Shown here piece after piece: positions 28,732 to 37,639 of a stretch of 64,000 bases of DNA. Numbering within the stretch: position 1 is the stretch's first letter; the number at the start of each line of letters is the position of its first letter. This stretch comes from Leishmania mexicana MHOM/GT/2001/U1103 (lineage: Eukaryota > Euglenozoa > Kinetoplastea > Trypanosomatida > Trypanosomatidae), in NCBI RefSeq assembly GCF_000234665.1, contig NC_018311.1:124001-188000 (forward strand), read 5' to 3'. The notes under the pieces are model-generated. The model had not been told where the DNA came from. It did no database searches and worked only from the letters and a program-made list of their open reading frames with translations. The position numbers and the translations under genes are program-made.

Positions 28732-30172
28732 CAATACGATGCACATAATCTTCGATGTTCAGTGGCATATCGTAGTTCACCACCACGTCCAAGTCCTTGA
28801 TATCCAGACCGCGCGCCGCCACGTCGGTGGCGACGAGGATCGCACGCTCATCTTTGCGGAAGCGGTCCAGCACGTAGTCACGGCTGGACTGCAGCTTGTC
28901 ACCGTGAATGGCGAGCACCGTCTGCCGCAGCGCGCGGCCAAGGCGGTCCTGCAGAATGTCGCACGACTTCTTTGTCTTCACAAAGACAAGTACGCGCTGC
29001 GGTCCGACCTGGCGAAGAATCTCCTCCATCTTCTCCTCCTTGTGATATCCCTCAACGACGAAGACGTGCTGGTGCACATCAGCGTTGGCCACAAGCTCCT
29101 CGGAGCCGATGTGGACACGCACAAAGTCTTTCTGGAAGCTGGCGGCGAGGTTTCGGATCTCGCGCGGCCAGGTCGCCGAGAACATGAGCGTCTGGCGGTC
29201 TGTGCGGATCTGAGAGCAGATCTTGCGGATTTGGTCTTCAAAGCCCATATCCAGCATGCGATCCGCCTCGTCGAGGGTGAGGTAGGTGACGCGCAGAAGA
29301 TTCGTGCAGTTCGTCTCCAGCAGGTCAATCAGCCGACCCGGCGTGGCAATGCAGACGTGCACACCGGCACGCAGGGCACGCTGCTGCGGCCCCTTCGGGG
29401 TGCCACCATACACGCACGTCGTCATGATGCTCGGCACGCGCGTCAAAGCCTTGCGTGTCTCCGTCTCAATCTGCACCGCCAGCTCGCGGGTCGGGGCGAG
29501 GACGAGGGCGATGGGGCCGTCGCCAGGCTGCAGCGGAGGCTGCGCCATAATGTGCAGGGCCGCGGGGATCATGAAGGCCATCGTCTTGCCAGAGCCCGTC
29601 TTGGCCACGCCGACGATGTCACGCGAGTTCAGCAGGACCGGCCAGGAGACGGACTGAATCGGGGTCGGCTTTTGGAACCCGGCGTCCATGAAACCCTGGT
29701 GAATGGCGTCCGGGGCAACCAGGTCGGAAAACTCGAGCATCGGCTGCGGCACGCGGTCGCCGTAGATGGTGATGCTGTTCTCGCGCAGCCACGTCGCAAT
29801 CTCCTCCTCGCTGCGGGGCTTCTGCGGCTTGTAAAAGTTCCACTGCGTCGCCACCTTCTGCACGGCGTCCCAGTCGATCCGGTGCAGGTTGGAGCCCAGA
29901 CCGCCGTGGCGGTCATGGTAGCGATCTCCGCCGCGGCCGCCGCCGTAGCCGCCACCGTAGCCGCGACCACCACCGTACCCGCCGCCGCCGCTGCGGTAGC
30001 GATCCCCGCCGCGACCGCCTCCATAGCCGCCACCGTAGCCACCGTCACGGCCGCCGCCATAGCCGCCGTCACGACCGCCACCATAGCCGCCGTCACGACC
30101 GCCGTCGTAGCCGCCCTCGCCGCGCCCACCGCTGTCGCCGCCGTTCTGCTGAGCGTCACCGTAGTCCGACAT
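28732..30172 (-). CDS. DBP2-type DEAD-box RNA helicase, exon 1
   Basis: First exon, from ATG at 30170-30172 (protein MSDYGDAQQNGG...) to the donor site at 28731. It encodes residues 1-480 and the first base of Gly481. Order of parts: a Gly-rich RGG/GGYGG repeat region (about 1-90); Q motif GFQKPTPIQ; motif I AKTGSGKT; Ia APTRELA; Ib TPGR; II DEAD; III SAT; IV VLVFVKTKKS; V ATDVAARGLDI; and the first half of motif VI, YVHRIG, cut by the intron. The set is complete and conserved, in the DDX5/DBP2 subfamily style (SWPVLLNSRDIVGVAKTGSG). It unwinds RNA and likely acts in RNA processing or ribosome biogenesis. Without splicing the frame would run 80 more codons into a Cys/Val-rich tail and stop at 28493. 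Confidence 0.95.
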
Positions 30173-30978
30173 GATGCTTGTCGCACGACGTGCAGATGTT
30201 GTGTAGTTCAAGGTGAAAGCGAGGGCAGACAGGAAAGATAGGCACACGCGCGCGTTGCTTGGCGTACGCAATGTCCTTTATCGTCTGTTGGCGTTTATTC
30301 TGGTTCAACCCACGCGTGTGTGTGCCAGAGAAGGAGAGATACACCTCACTGCGTGTGCAGCGGGGCGTGGTGGGGAAGTGTGGGTGGCACATGTGGAATG
30401 TGGAATGTGGGGGGGAGGGGGGGCCGCCGGATGCAGTGAGGGGAAAGTAGGGCGGCAAAAGAGATGTAGTACGAGGGGGACGGAGGCAGCATTGTGAACG
30501 CTGCACCGCTGCTGGAAGAGACCAGGGTGCCAATGCTCATCTATAGACCCGCTCACGCACGCTCGGGCTCCTACACAATGGGGGGAGGAGGCGGAGGCGG
30601 AGGAGGGGCCGCACAAGTGCCCTCCCGACCGCCCGCCTCCCTTCGCTTTCGGGGGATGTTGTAGGTGGGGACGGGAGCGAAGGGAGGAAAAGCGGGCGCG
30701 TGTGGGTCTGCAACTCACTCGTGGGCGAGACAGAGAGACAGGAGCGGACGACAAGGCTACCTGAGCCCCGTCCCTCGCCCTCCCCCTCGGCCCTTTCTCC
30801 TCTCTCTCCCGTTTTACGCGCTGATGCGATACTTTGATCGCTCGTTTTATCGTCAACCACTCGTAGCCTGCAGCGCGCAGCACCGGTTCACAGCCACACA
30901 CACACACAGACACAGACACAGACACACACACGCACACACACGTACCGCCGTCTTGGATCACGTGCTATCATCGTCCCC
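30173..30978. other. Intergenic region, no gene seen
   Basis: An 0.8-kb spacer holding the helicase 5' leader and the 3' untranslated region of the next gene upstream. Pyrimidine-rich minus-strand sequence precedes the helicase ATG, with AG at 30178-30177 a possible acceptor. No credible coding frame. Confidence 0.7.
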
Positions 30979-32952
30979 CTAGTCAAAGGAAAAGTCGGAG
31001 GAAGAGCCTTGCCACTCCGGGTCGTTCCATGCACAGGAGTCCTCGCTATCAGCCAAGTGGATTGTGAAGGTGTTTCGGAAGCGCTCCGAGGTGGAGGCGA
31101 GGTTGCCAGCTTCCATCGCAGCGAGGCGCGCTGCCTGCGTCTCCCTCGCCTCTCTGCGCCACTGGCGGTTCTCCTCCTTGATCCTCATGTACTCACGCGT
31201 GGGGCTGTCCAAGCGTCGGTTCGCGGCGGCATCGCCCAGCGGGGCGTAGTTCCAGACAAGCGGCTCCACGGTGAACTGCCCGCCGCAGATGAACAGCCCC
31301 GAGGAGTGGCTCTTGGGGTCGTAAATCGGGGACAGCCCGGGCACCTCGTCTCGCATATTCGCGGCACGCCCAGCCAAGTACGGGTGAAGCTTGCTGACGC
31401 CAACTATCGCCGTGCGTGCCGGCGCGGGTGTCGAGGCTGCTGGAGTCGCAGCAGCCGTCGTAGCCTGCAGGCCCGGAGCACCGATCGCGGAACCTTGTCC
31501 TGCTAGCGCATTGATCGTCACCGGCATCACATTATGTTGTTGGACTTGAATGGCCGTGCTGAACGTGATCGGCCCTGGAGTAGTGCCAGGGGTCGAAGGA
31601 GCTGCTCGGCCGGGCGTGCCGGGGACGGAAGAAACAGCGGTCTTTGGTGTCGCAATGCCAACGAGTTGGGCGGTGGCAGCGGATCTGGTGCCGGTCGCCA
31701 TCGCCACGGCATCTCCCACTACTGCGGACAGCGCTGTGGGGACGGCAACCCTCATTGGGCCGTCCGCCGCCGCAGCTCCTGGTGTGGCAGGGGCGAAACT
31801 GCTCCGTGAGGCGATGCGAGCAACACCGGCGGCGGCGGCTTGGGCTCCCGGCGCCACTGCTGCTTCGGCCGTCGCTGTAGCTGTTGCGGGGACGTGCAAT
31901 GCTGTCACAGTGGCTGTCTCCTCACCAATAGCAGGATTGACGCCATCAACGATAGCGGCGATGGCAGAAGCAGCGCTGCCAGCGCTCGCAGTGCCGGTGA
32001 TGGCAGTCGTGGCGGGGGGCTCCGCTGGCTCCTGCCTGACTGGCAGTGGTGGTGCGGCGGCTGTGGGAACGGCGACACTCGTTGCCATGCTCACCGTCGT
32101 CGTTGTTTCCTTCTTCGCCGCCTCGCGCTTGACAGACGCCGCCTCTTCCTCGTCCTCGAGCCTACGGTGGCCAAACTTTGCGACAGCCTTTTCTAGCATT
32201 TCTTGGTGCCGCTTGTCGCTCTTCGGGTAAGTGGAGAGTGCCTGGATGAGCATTGCCTGCAACACGTGTTGATCCTCGCGATCGACGAGCTGGCCGCCGA
32301 GGCTGAGCGCTGCGTTCATGAGTTCGACCATAATGTTTGCGAGCGTTGCCGTGATGTCCTCCTTGCCGTCCTTTTTCTTGTTCTGTTTCTTTACACCGCT
32401 GCCGTTGCCGCTTCCGCCCTTGCCCGCACTGCCGACATGGCCAGTCTTGCCCTGTCTCAGGAAGGCATACGCGCCAAGGATGTAGCCATCAACAGGCTTC
32501 TTCATAGTCTTCAGCAGCTGGACAAAGACGTCCTGATCACCAGCCAGGAGGGCGGCGTAGGCGAGCAGCTGACCGACTCGGCGAGCGCAGACGCTGGGTG
32601 GGTGCCGCATCATGTGTAGTGCGCACTGCACGGTGTCGATAATATGCGGGTTGCTGATGTTGAAGGAAAGCACGTCGGTGTCGCTTGCCTCGTCCAGCTT
32701 GGCGGCGATGGGACGGCTCTGCTCGAGCACTTGGGTCACCTCATCGAACTGGCTCTGTGAGGGGTGCACGTAGTCCCAGTGGCACCGCGGCCCCTCGCAT
32801 GGGCGGTCGCGCTTGAAGTTGATCTTCCCCTTGATAAAACTGCAGCACCACGTGTCTGGGTAGCCGTTCAGCGGGCAGTTCAATCCGCCAATGCACGCCC
32901 TGTGCAACTGGTGCTCGCACGGGTGCCCGAAGCTGAAGAGCTGCATCGACAT
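30979..32952 (-). CDS. Protein with Cys/His-rich N-terminus, function unknown
   Basis: A 657-residue protein starting at the ATG at 32950-32952, directly behind a good SL acceptor. The first ~60 residues are Cys/His-rich: C and H ligands occur in HPCEHQLHRACIGGLNCPLN, then WCCSFIKGK and RPCEGPRCHWDYVHPSQ. This could be a zinc-binding, possibly CCCH-like RNA-binding, module, but the spacing does not fit a family I recognise. A helical region (about 90-230) follows, then a long Ala/Thr/Pro-rich linker (about 290-550). The conserved-looking C-terminus has SGLFICGGQFTVEPLVWNYA and an acidic end (DSEDSCAWNDPEW). The Ala-rich part probably varies in length between strains. A role in mRNA metabolism is only a guess from the N-terminus. 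Confidence 0.82.
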   Translation of the reverse strand: MSMQLFSFGHPCEHQLHRACIGGLNCPLNGYPDTWCCSFIKGKINFKRDRPCEGPRCHWDYVHPSQSQFDEVTQVLEQSRPIAAKLDEASDTDVLSFNISNPHIIDTVQCALHMMRHPPSVCARRVGQLLAYAALLAGDQDVFVQLLKTMKKPVDGYILGAYAFLRQGKTGHVGSAGKGGSGNGSGVKKQNKKKDGKEDITATLANIMVELMNAALSLGGQLVDREDQHVLQAMLIQALSTYPKSDKRHQEMLEKAVAKFGHRRLEDEEEAASVKREAAKKETTTTVSMATSVAVPTAAAPPLPVRQEPAEPPATTAITGTASAGSAASAIAAIVDGVNPAIGEETATVTALHVPATATATAEAAVAPGAQAAAAGVARIASRSSFAPATPGAAAADGPMRVAVPTALSAVVGDAVAMATGTRSAATAQLVGIATPKTAVSSVPGTPGRAAPSTPGTTPGPITFSTAIQVQQHNVMPVTINALAGQGSAIGAPGLQATTAAATPAASTPAPARTAIVGVSKLHPYLAGRAANMRDEVPGLSPIYDPKSHSSGLFICGGQFTVEPLVWNYAPLGDAAANRRLDSPTREYMRIKEENRQWRREARETQAARLAAMEAGNLASTSERFRNTFTIHLADSEDSCAWNDPEWQGSSSDFSFD

Positions 32953-34156
32953 GGTTGCTGGCAGAGAGCAAGAGAGGGGGGTGAGCACCAAGGGCAATGG
33001 CCCCGTCCAGGCGGCGGAGGGAGATGGCACACCCACCGTGACACACAAAAACGCGATGAGCCGGCAGCGGCAACGAGGACGACGAGGGCGATTGATGGAG
33101 CGGAGTCGGCAGGTGCGCCCTGTTTCCCTCCCGTACCACACAACACACGCACACGCAGAGAGAGAGCGAGCGAGCGAGAGGGAAGCAGCAGCGGAGGTTA
33201 TTCCTAAGAGATGTGAGACCAGGGGAGGGGAGGTCACAAGACGCACACGGATATGATGGGAGGGGCAAGGAGAAAGTGCGCCTCCGACGGTGTGCTTGCG
33301 TACGCCCGCTTGCTTCTGTAAGCACAATGCTTGTGTGAGCGGGGTAAGAGGCGAGAAGAGAGTACGAAGAAAACAGAAGACGGATGATGGTGCCTGTGCT
33401 CCGCTGCGCGTGTGTCTGCCTGTGTGTGCGCGGTGGAAGCGATGATGCTGCATCGTAGCGCATCAAGATGGACAAGGGCACGGGTGAGCTGACGCGGGAA
33501 AAGGAGGGCTCTCCCTCTCTCTCTGTCCCTGCCGGGAGCGCTGAGGATCCGGGCTCCTGCACCTGGCGTGCGCTCTCGGCATGCCTTCTTGGCTACCTCG
33601 GCGTCACTGGCAAAGGTGGTCCAGCTCCGGACACGATCGCTCCGCAATCACATCCTGCCCCGTCGAAAGAGCGCAAGTCTGTAAGAGGTAGAGCACGCGT
33701 GAGAGCGAGGTGTACGGGAGCGGGACGAAAAAAAGCATGAAGGTGAACCAGGCGCAGGACAGACGATCTCCTCAGCTGCCACTGCGCCACCGGCCCCTCA
33801 GCGACTCGCCCCACGCCTCACCCCAGAACCGCTACAGCACCTACAAACTGCACTGCTTGATGATCCTGCTGCTGTGCTGTTCGCCTCTCCTCCATTGAGG
33901 TACGATGCGGACACCGCGCAGCCGTTGCGAGGGTGCCTCTGTAGGGGAAAGACAGCCGCGCTGGGGCGTAGAGGAGAGCTGCAGCGCGAGAGAGCGCGCG
34001 ACAATGACATCTTGGGAAATAGCATGCCCGTCGACTCCGGCACACGTGAAAGGCCTCACGTGTGTACATGTGTGTATACTGGGCCTGAGCCGTCACCGAC
34101 GTAGCTCCTCCTTTAGACTCCTATCCCCTCCCCTCCCCCGCCATCTCGTACGTTTC
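32953..34156. other. Intergenic region, no gene seen
   Basis: A 1.2-kb spacer containing the 3' untranslated region of the SDHAF4-like gene and the leader of the Cys/His-rich gene. A frame on the minus strand stays open to 33453, but its only ATG is at 32952. No other coding signal. Confidence 0.7.
32958..32959 (-). promoter_or_regulatory. Candidate spliced-leader acceptor of the Cys/His-rich gene
   Basis: The minus strand reads CACCCCCCTCTCTTGCTCTC then TGCCAG, with AG at 32959-32958, five bases before the ATG at 32952. A strong pyrimidine tract; it fixes the start codon. Confidence 0.7.
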
Positions 34157-34480
34157 TCAGAAGTCGTAGCAGCGCCCATTCACCTCCCAGTCCCCGTAGC
34201 GCGTCGGGTCCGGCTGCGTGCTGCCAATCACACGGCCGGTCTCCTCGTCCACGACGTTAGTAGGGATCGTGCCAGCCTGCTTGTTGAAGAGTGACTCGCC
34301 CGACCCAAGCGACGTGGTGAAACGCTTGATATCATCGTCCGACATGCGCTGCACCTTGAAGTTAGGGTCTTCCTTGCCGAGAATGGCAAGGCGGTGGGCG
34401 AGGTATTGCTTGTCCTTGATGACCGAGACGAAGGTATCGCCCTCGACACCGATGAGCAGAGGTGCACAGCGGCGGAGCAT
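34157..34480 (-). CDS. SDHAF4: SDHAF4-type succinate dehydrogenase assembly factor
   Basis: A 107-residue protein from the first ATG of the frame (34478-34480) to TGA; an SL acceptor lies 30 bases upstream. The C-terminus DPTRYGDWEVNGRCYDF is the signature of the SDHAF4/Sdh8 (DUF1674) family, whose members end in PTRYGDWE-x-x-GR-x-x-DF. SDHAF4 binds the FAD-loaded catalytic subunit of succinate dehydrogenase in the mitochondrial matrix before it joins the complex II membrane part. The N-terminus (MLRRCAPLLIGV) is basic-hydrophobic, as expected for mitochondrial import. The middle, about 70 residues, is family-typical low conservation. A convincing small gene that length filters could miss. 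Confidence 0.88.
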   Translation of the reverse strand: MLRRCAPLLIGVEGDTFVSVIKDKQYLAHRLAILGKEDPNFKVQRMSDDDIKRFTTSLGSGESLFNKQAGTIPTNVVDEETGRVIGSTQPDPTRYGDWEVNGRCYDF

Positions 34481-35114
34481 CAGGGTGAACTCGAGCGGGG
34501 AGCGGAAGCACTGGAGGAGGTGGCTGTGAAACACGGGTTCGGTCCCTAGCTTTTTTTTTCTGTGGCGGGTGCAGGCTCACTCGCGGTGCGTGTGAGCGGT
34601 GGCTTGGGCACATACGTGAATGGAGAAGATGCGCGACGTAGTCGTCGAGCACCAGCGAACAAGTTCCGAGTGCCACACACACACACACACACCGACACAG
34701 AGGCGTGTGCGCATGCCCACACGCACACGAAGGTTCGGCAGGATGCACAGCGATGGAAGAGGAAGACGAGGAGAAGCGAAGATGAGGCGAGGGAGATTTC
34801 TTACTGGAGGCCACGCTAGGGCACGGGGGCTGCGCCCGCATCCACGTGCACGTGCTGCTGCTGCGGCACGTCCTCTCTCGCTATCGCCCGCACGTGCAGA
34901 GCGATCAAGATGCACGCGCACACATCGGCATGAAGCAGGAAACGGAAAAAGGGAAGGCAATGCGGGTCGGGTTGCAGCGGCACTGTCATGGTCGACATGC
35001 ACACACACACACACAGATACAGATGCCCATGGAGGGTGTGACCGCCCCTACTCCTCCCCTGCCCCTCCCCCTCAACCCACCACCACACACGCACACACCC
35101 GCCTGCTATGACCA
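34481..35114. other. Intergenic region, no gene seen
   Basis: A 0.63-kb spacer with CA tracts near 34675-34692 and 35000-35015. No coding frame of quality. Confidence 0.65.
34511..34512 (-). promoter_or_regulatory. Candidate spliced-leader acceptor of the SDHAF4-like gene
   Basis: The minus strand has CACCTCCTCCAG with AG at 34512-34511, 30 bases before the ATG at 34480. It argues against a longer, non-ATG-started frame that begins at 34534. Confidence 0.55.
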
Positions 35115-35429
35115 TCACTTCCCTTCCTGCCCTTGACAAGGAGCGATCAACCGCAGTGCGGATGGGACCCGTTCACGGCGATCCTGAGGAGGAAGTGCGA
35201 AGAAGCCATCCATCGCGTGCAACGCGTGCACGGCAAGTAGAATCAAAATGGCGATGATCCCAACGGTGGGGAGTAGAGTGGGCGGGGGCGGGGGGTGCAG
35301 AGGATGCAGAGGATGCAGAGGAGGGTGGGGGACACGGAGGAGACGCAGTGCGCCGAGCGACGGATGAATGATGGAGTTCGTGGATGGGGAGAAGATACAA
35401 GATGGGGTGGGCAGACCCGGCGCCTTCAT
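35115..35429 (-). CDS. Possible small single-span membrane protein
   Basis: An ATG at 35427-35429 opens a 104-residue frame (MKAPGLPTPSC...). On the minus strand it is preceded by AG (CTACGCTCAG then AAC-ATG) and, about 70-100 bases further up, a strong pyrimidine tract near 35535-35565. The protein has a Pro/His-rich middle with PLHPLHPLHPP, made by a GCAGAGGAT-type 9-bp tandem repeat, then a clean hydrophobic segment TVGIIAILILLAVHALHA, and a basic tail. No family is recognised. The frame also extends upstream to an ATG at 35534 (139 residues). The membrane segment and the acceptor-like context are in favour; short length and low-complexity middle are against. Confidence 0.35.
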   Translation of the reverse strand: MKAPGLPTPSCIFSPSTNSIIHPSLGALRLLRVPHPPLHPLHPLHPPPPPTLLPTVGIIAILILLAVHALHAMDGFFALPPQDRRERVPSALRLIAPCQGQEGK

Positions 35430-37639
35430 GTTCTGAGCGTAGCTGGTAAGAAAGCCCAACGCGGGAGAGGGGCCACGGCTGCACACGACGGAGAGCCAAG
35501 TGAAGAAGGTCAGGGCAGGGAGGGCGGCGCACATTGAAGGGGGGGAAGGGAGAGGGGAAGATGATCACGAAAGCGATGAGCACACGGGGCGGGAGATTTG
35601 CAGCGCAGTCAAGGTAAGCCCTGATGACCGCAGGAACACGAATGAATGAGTCGAATGGAAGCTTAGAATGGCACGTAGGGTGCCGTCACGATGAAGCGAG
35701 GAGGGGAACACACAGAAGGAAGAAGGATCACGATAGATTACCTATCCGTCACACGCATGCGGCATCGGCCAACACCACATCCATCCATGCATGCACCAGT
35801 GCTGCCCGCGCGTATCGACTGCGTGTGTGTGTGTGGGGGGGGGGGGGGGGGCATGTAGGAAGAGAGAGAGATGTACAGCAAAGCAGAGGAGAGCACAGAC
35901 ACAAACACACACGCACGCCCGCACGTGCATCTTTCAGGTTTACATGGTGTGCGGGAGACTTGGTGGGCGGTTGCCTCGTGAGTGACACATGTCGAACACA
36001 TAAGGACGCGACAACGCGGGGGAGGGAGGGAGGGGGAGGGGGTAGGCAGCAGACACCAAAAGAAGCGGGAGAGGTTTGTCGAGGGCACGCAGGCAGGGGT
36101 GTGCATGTGCGTGTGCGTGCTGGCGTAGACTTCAGCAGCAAGAAGGCAAGGGTGGAAAGGATGGCCCAAGAGGCACACACACATATATATATATATATAT
36201 ATCTACCTATCTATAAACACAGAGAGAGAGTGGGGAATGGTGCCTCGACGAGCGAAGGCGAGACCACGAGAAACACATGACTACAACCTGTACACACACG
36301 CACACACATACATACACATGGGGAGAGAGAGGGGGGGACATGAGTAGCGCGTGGACGCAGAGAAAGAAAGAATAGCTAAAACACACATCGACGCATCTCG
36401 GCCCGCCATGCCGAGCACGAGGCTCGGTGCTCATGTCGGTGGCTCAGATACAAAGAAGAAAGACATGTTGGGAGGTGTTGCGTGGGTGCAACGCGGGAAA
36501 AGGGACCCGCTTGCATGAGGAGGGAGCAGCCGACCCAGTGAGAAGAGGAAGGGGGGCGGCGCACCACCACACACACACGCACACACACATAATACACACA
36601 CGGATATGCACATAGTCAATCAGCTGAAAGCGTGTACAAGCCTGCCTCCAAGTATACACGTGCATGGGTGCGCGAGAGAAGGAGAGAGTCGATGATGCTT
36701 GGCATTACCTCAGCGAAGGAAGCAGGCCCACCGACACACACACACGCGCAGTAGGCAGTGCATAGACAGCCTCCGCTCACCAGAAAGCGGAGACGGGAGG
36801 AGGCGGGGCAAGCTTGTCGAGTGAAGAGATGTGCAGCGCAGGGCAGACATGCACACGTGCTCCCTTCGTATCCCAGCCACCCATTTCTCGGCCATAAAAA
36901 GTCAGGGCCAACACCGCCTCTCCCCCACCCACCCCCCGCGCTCCGCAGGGCTCCGCACAGCCGCTCCCCCATCAGGCAGGTCGCAACGTGGTGCATCCTC
37001 CTCCCCTCTCGGGGGGTGGCTCGCAGGCGCCCCACACCAGCAGGCGGTGCGGGGGTTGGGTGGCATGCGCTCGAGTCACGCGGACACTTTTTGCCTATCC
37101 GATGATACCCACAAACACCCTCACTGCCGCAGCTCGCCCCGACGCCCACGCCGTCCAGGGCCCGCCCGCCGACATCCGCAGCGATGACTCGCGCTGACTC
37201 GCCCACGTCGTAGGCACTTGACGCCGGCACCACCAGTAGTGGCTCGGCATTCGGCAGGGATGGGGGCGGGGAGAAGGGGGGGCTGCTCAGCGTCCACCCT
37301 GCGCACACGCACCAAAGAAACGTGAAGCAATGGCCTCCACTACACCCCTGCATAGGAGAAATATATATATATAGATGTATTGGATGGTAAGGGGATGCGG
37401 GGGTGTGGAGGGAGGCGAGCGTGAGAGATCGGAAGGAAAGGATGGGTGCGGTGCGGGATCGATCTCGCACGCTGACACAATCGACGTCTGGTCCTTCTCT
37501 GCCTGCTCTCGCGCACCCGCCTCGCTCTGTCTGGCGTCCTTGCCATCTTCGAGTGCCCCCTCGTGTTGTCCGCAGGTGCGGTGCGGGGCGTGCATGGGTG
37601 AGCACTAGCGCGCCTGCTTCCCTTGAGGAGCGCACGTGC
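35430..37639. other. Intergenic region with microsatellites and a dispersed repeat
   Basis: A 2.2-kb spacer downstream of the TRAF-like gene. It holds a G17 run at 35835-35851, an (AT)10 tract at 36183-36202, CA tracts near 36293-36320 and 36570-36600, and the SIDER-like repeat copy at 36856-37299. The long minus-strand frame across 36616-37653 is non-coding: it includes the repeat and has no conserved sequence. Confidence 0.7.
36856..37299 (-). mobile_element. SIDER-like dispersed repeat, copy A
   Basis: This ~444-bp segment is nearly identical to 62485-62932. Differences seen are a 4-bp CACC insertion in the other copy, one A/G substitution near the middle, and a few changes at the last ten bases. 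Copy A lies about 340 bases downstream of the TRAF-like stop codon, in the 3' untranslated region, in the same relative orientation as copy B. Size, position and divergence-free pairing fit the SIDER class of short degenerate retroposons of Leishmania; I could not confirm the signature sequence from memory. This copy lacks a clear A-rich tail. Confidence 0.7.

Noticed and set aside
27738..28748. 336-codon plus-strand frame through the inverted repeat
   Set aside because: Its first 71 codons repeat the minus-strand frame of the other arm, as expected from the inverted repeat; the rest is antisense to intron and helicase exon.
28739..30241. 500-codon plus-strand open frame opposite the helicase first exon
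   Set aside because: It is the antisense of a fully conserved helicase exon and reads as Ala/Thr/Arg low complexity; a shadow frame caused by high GC.
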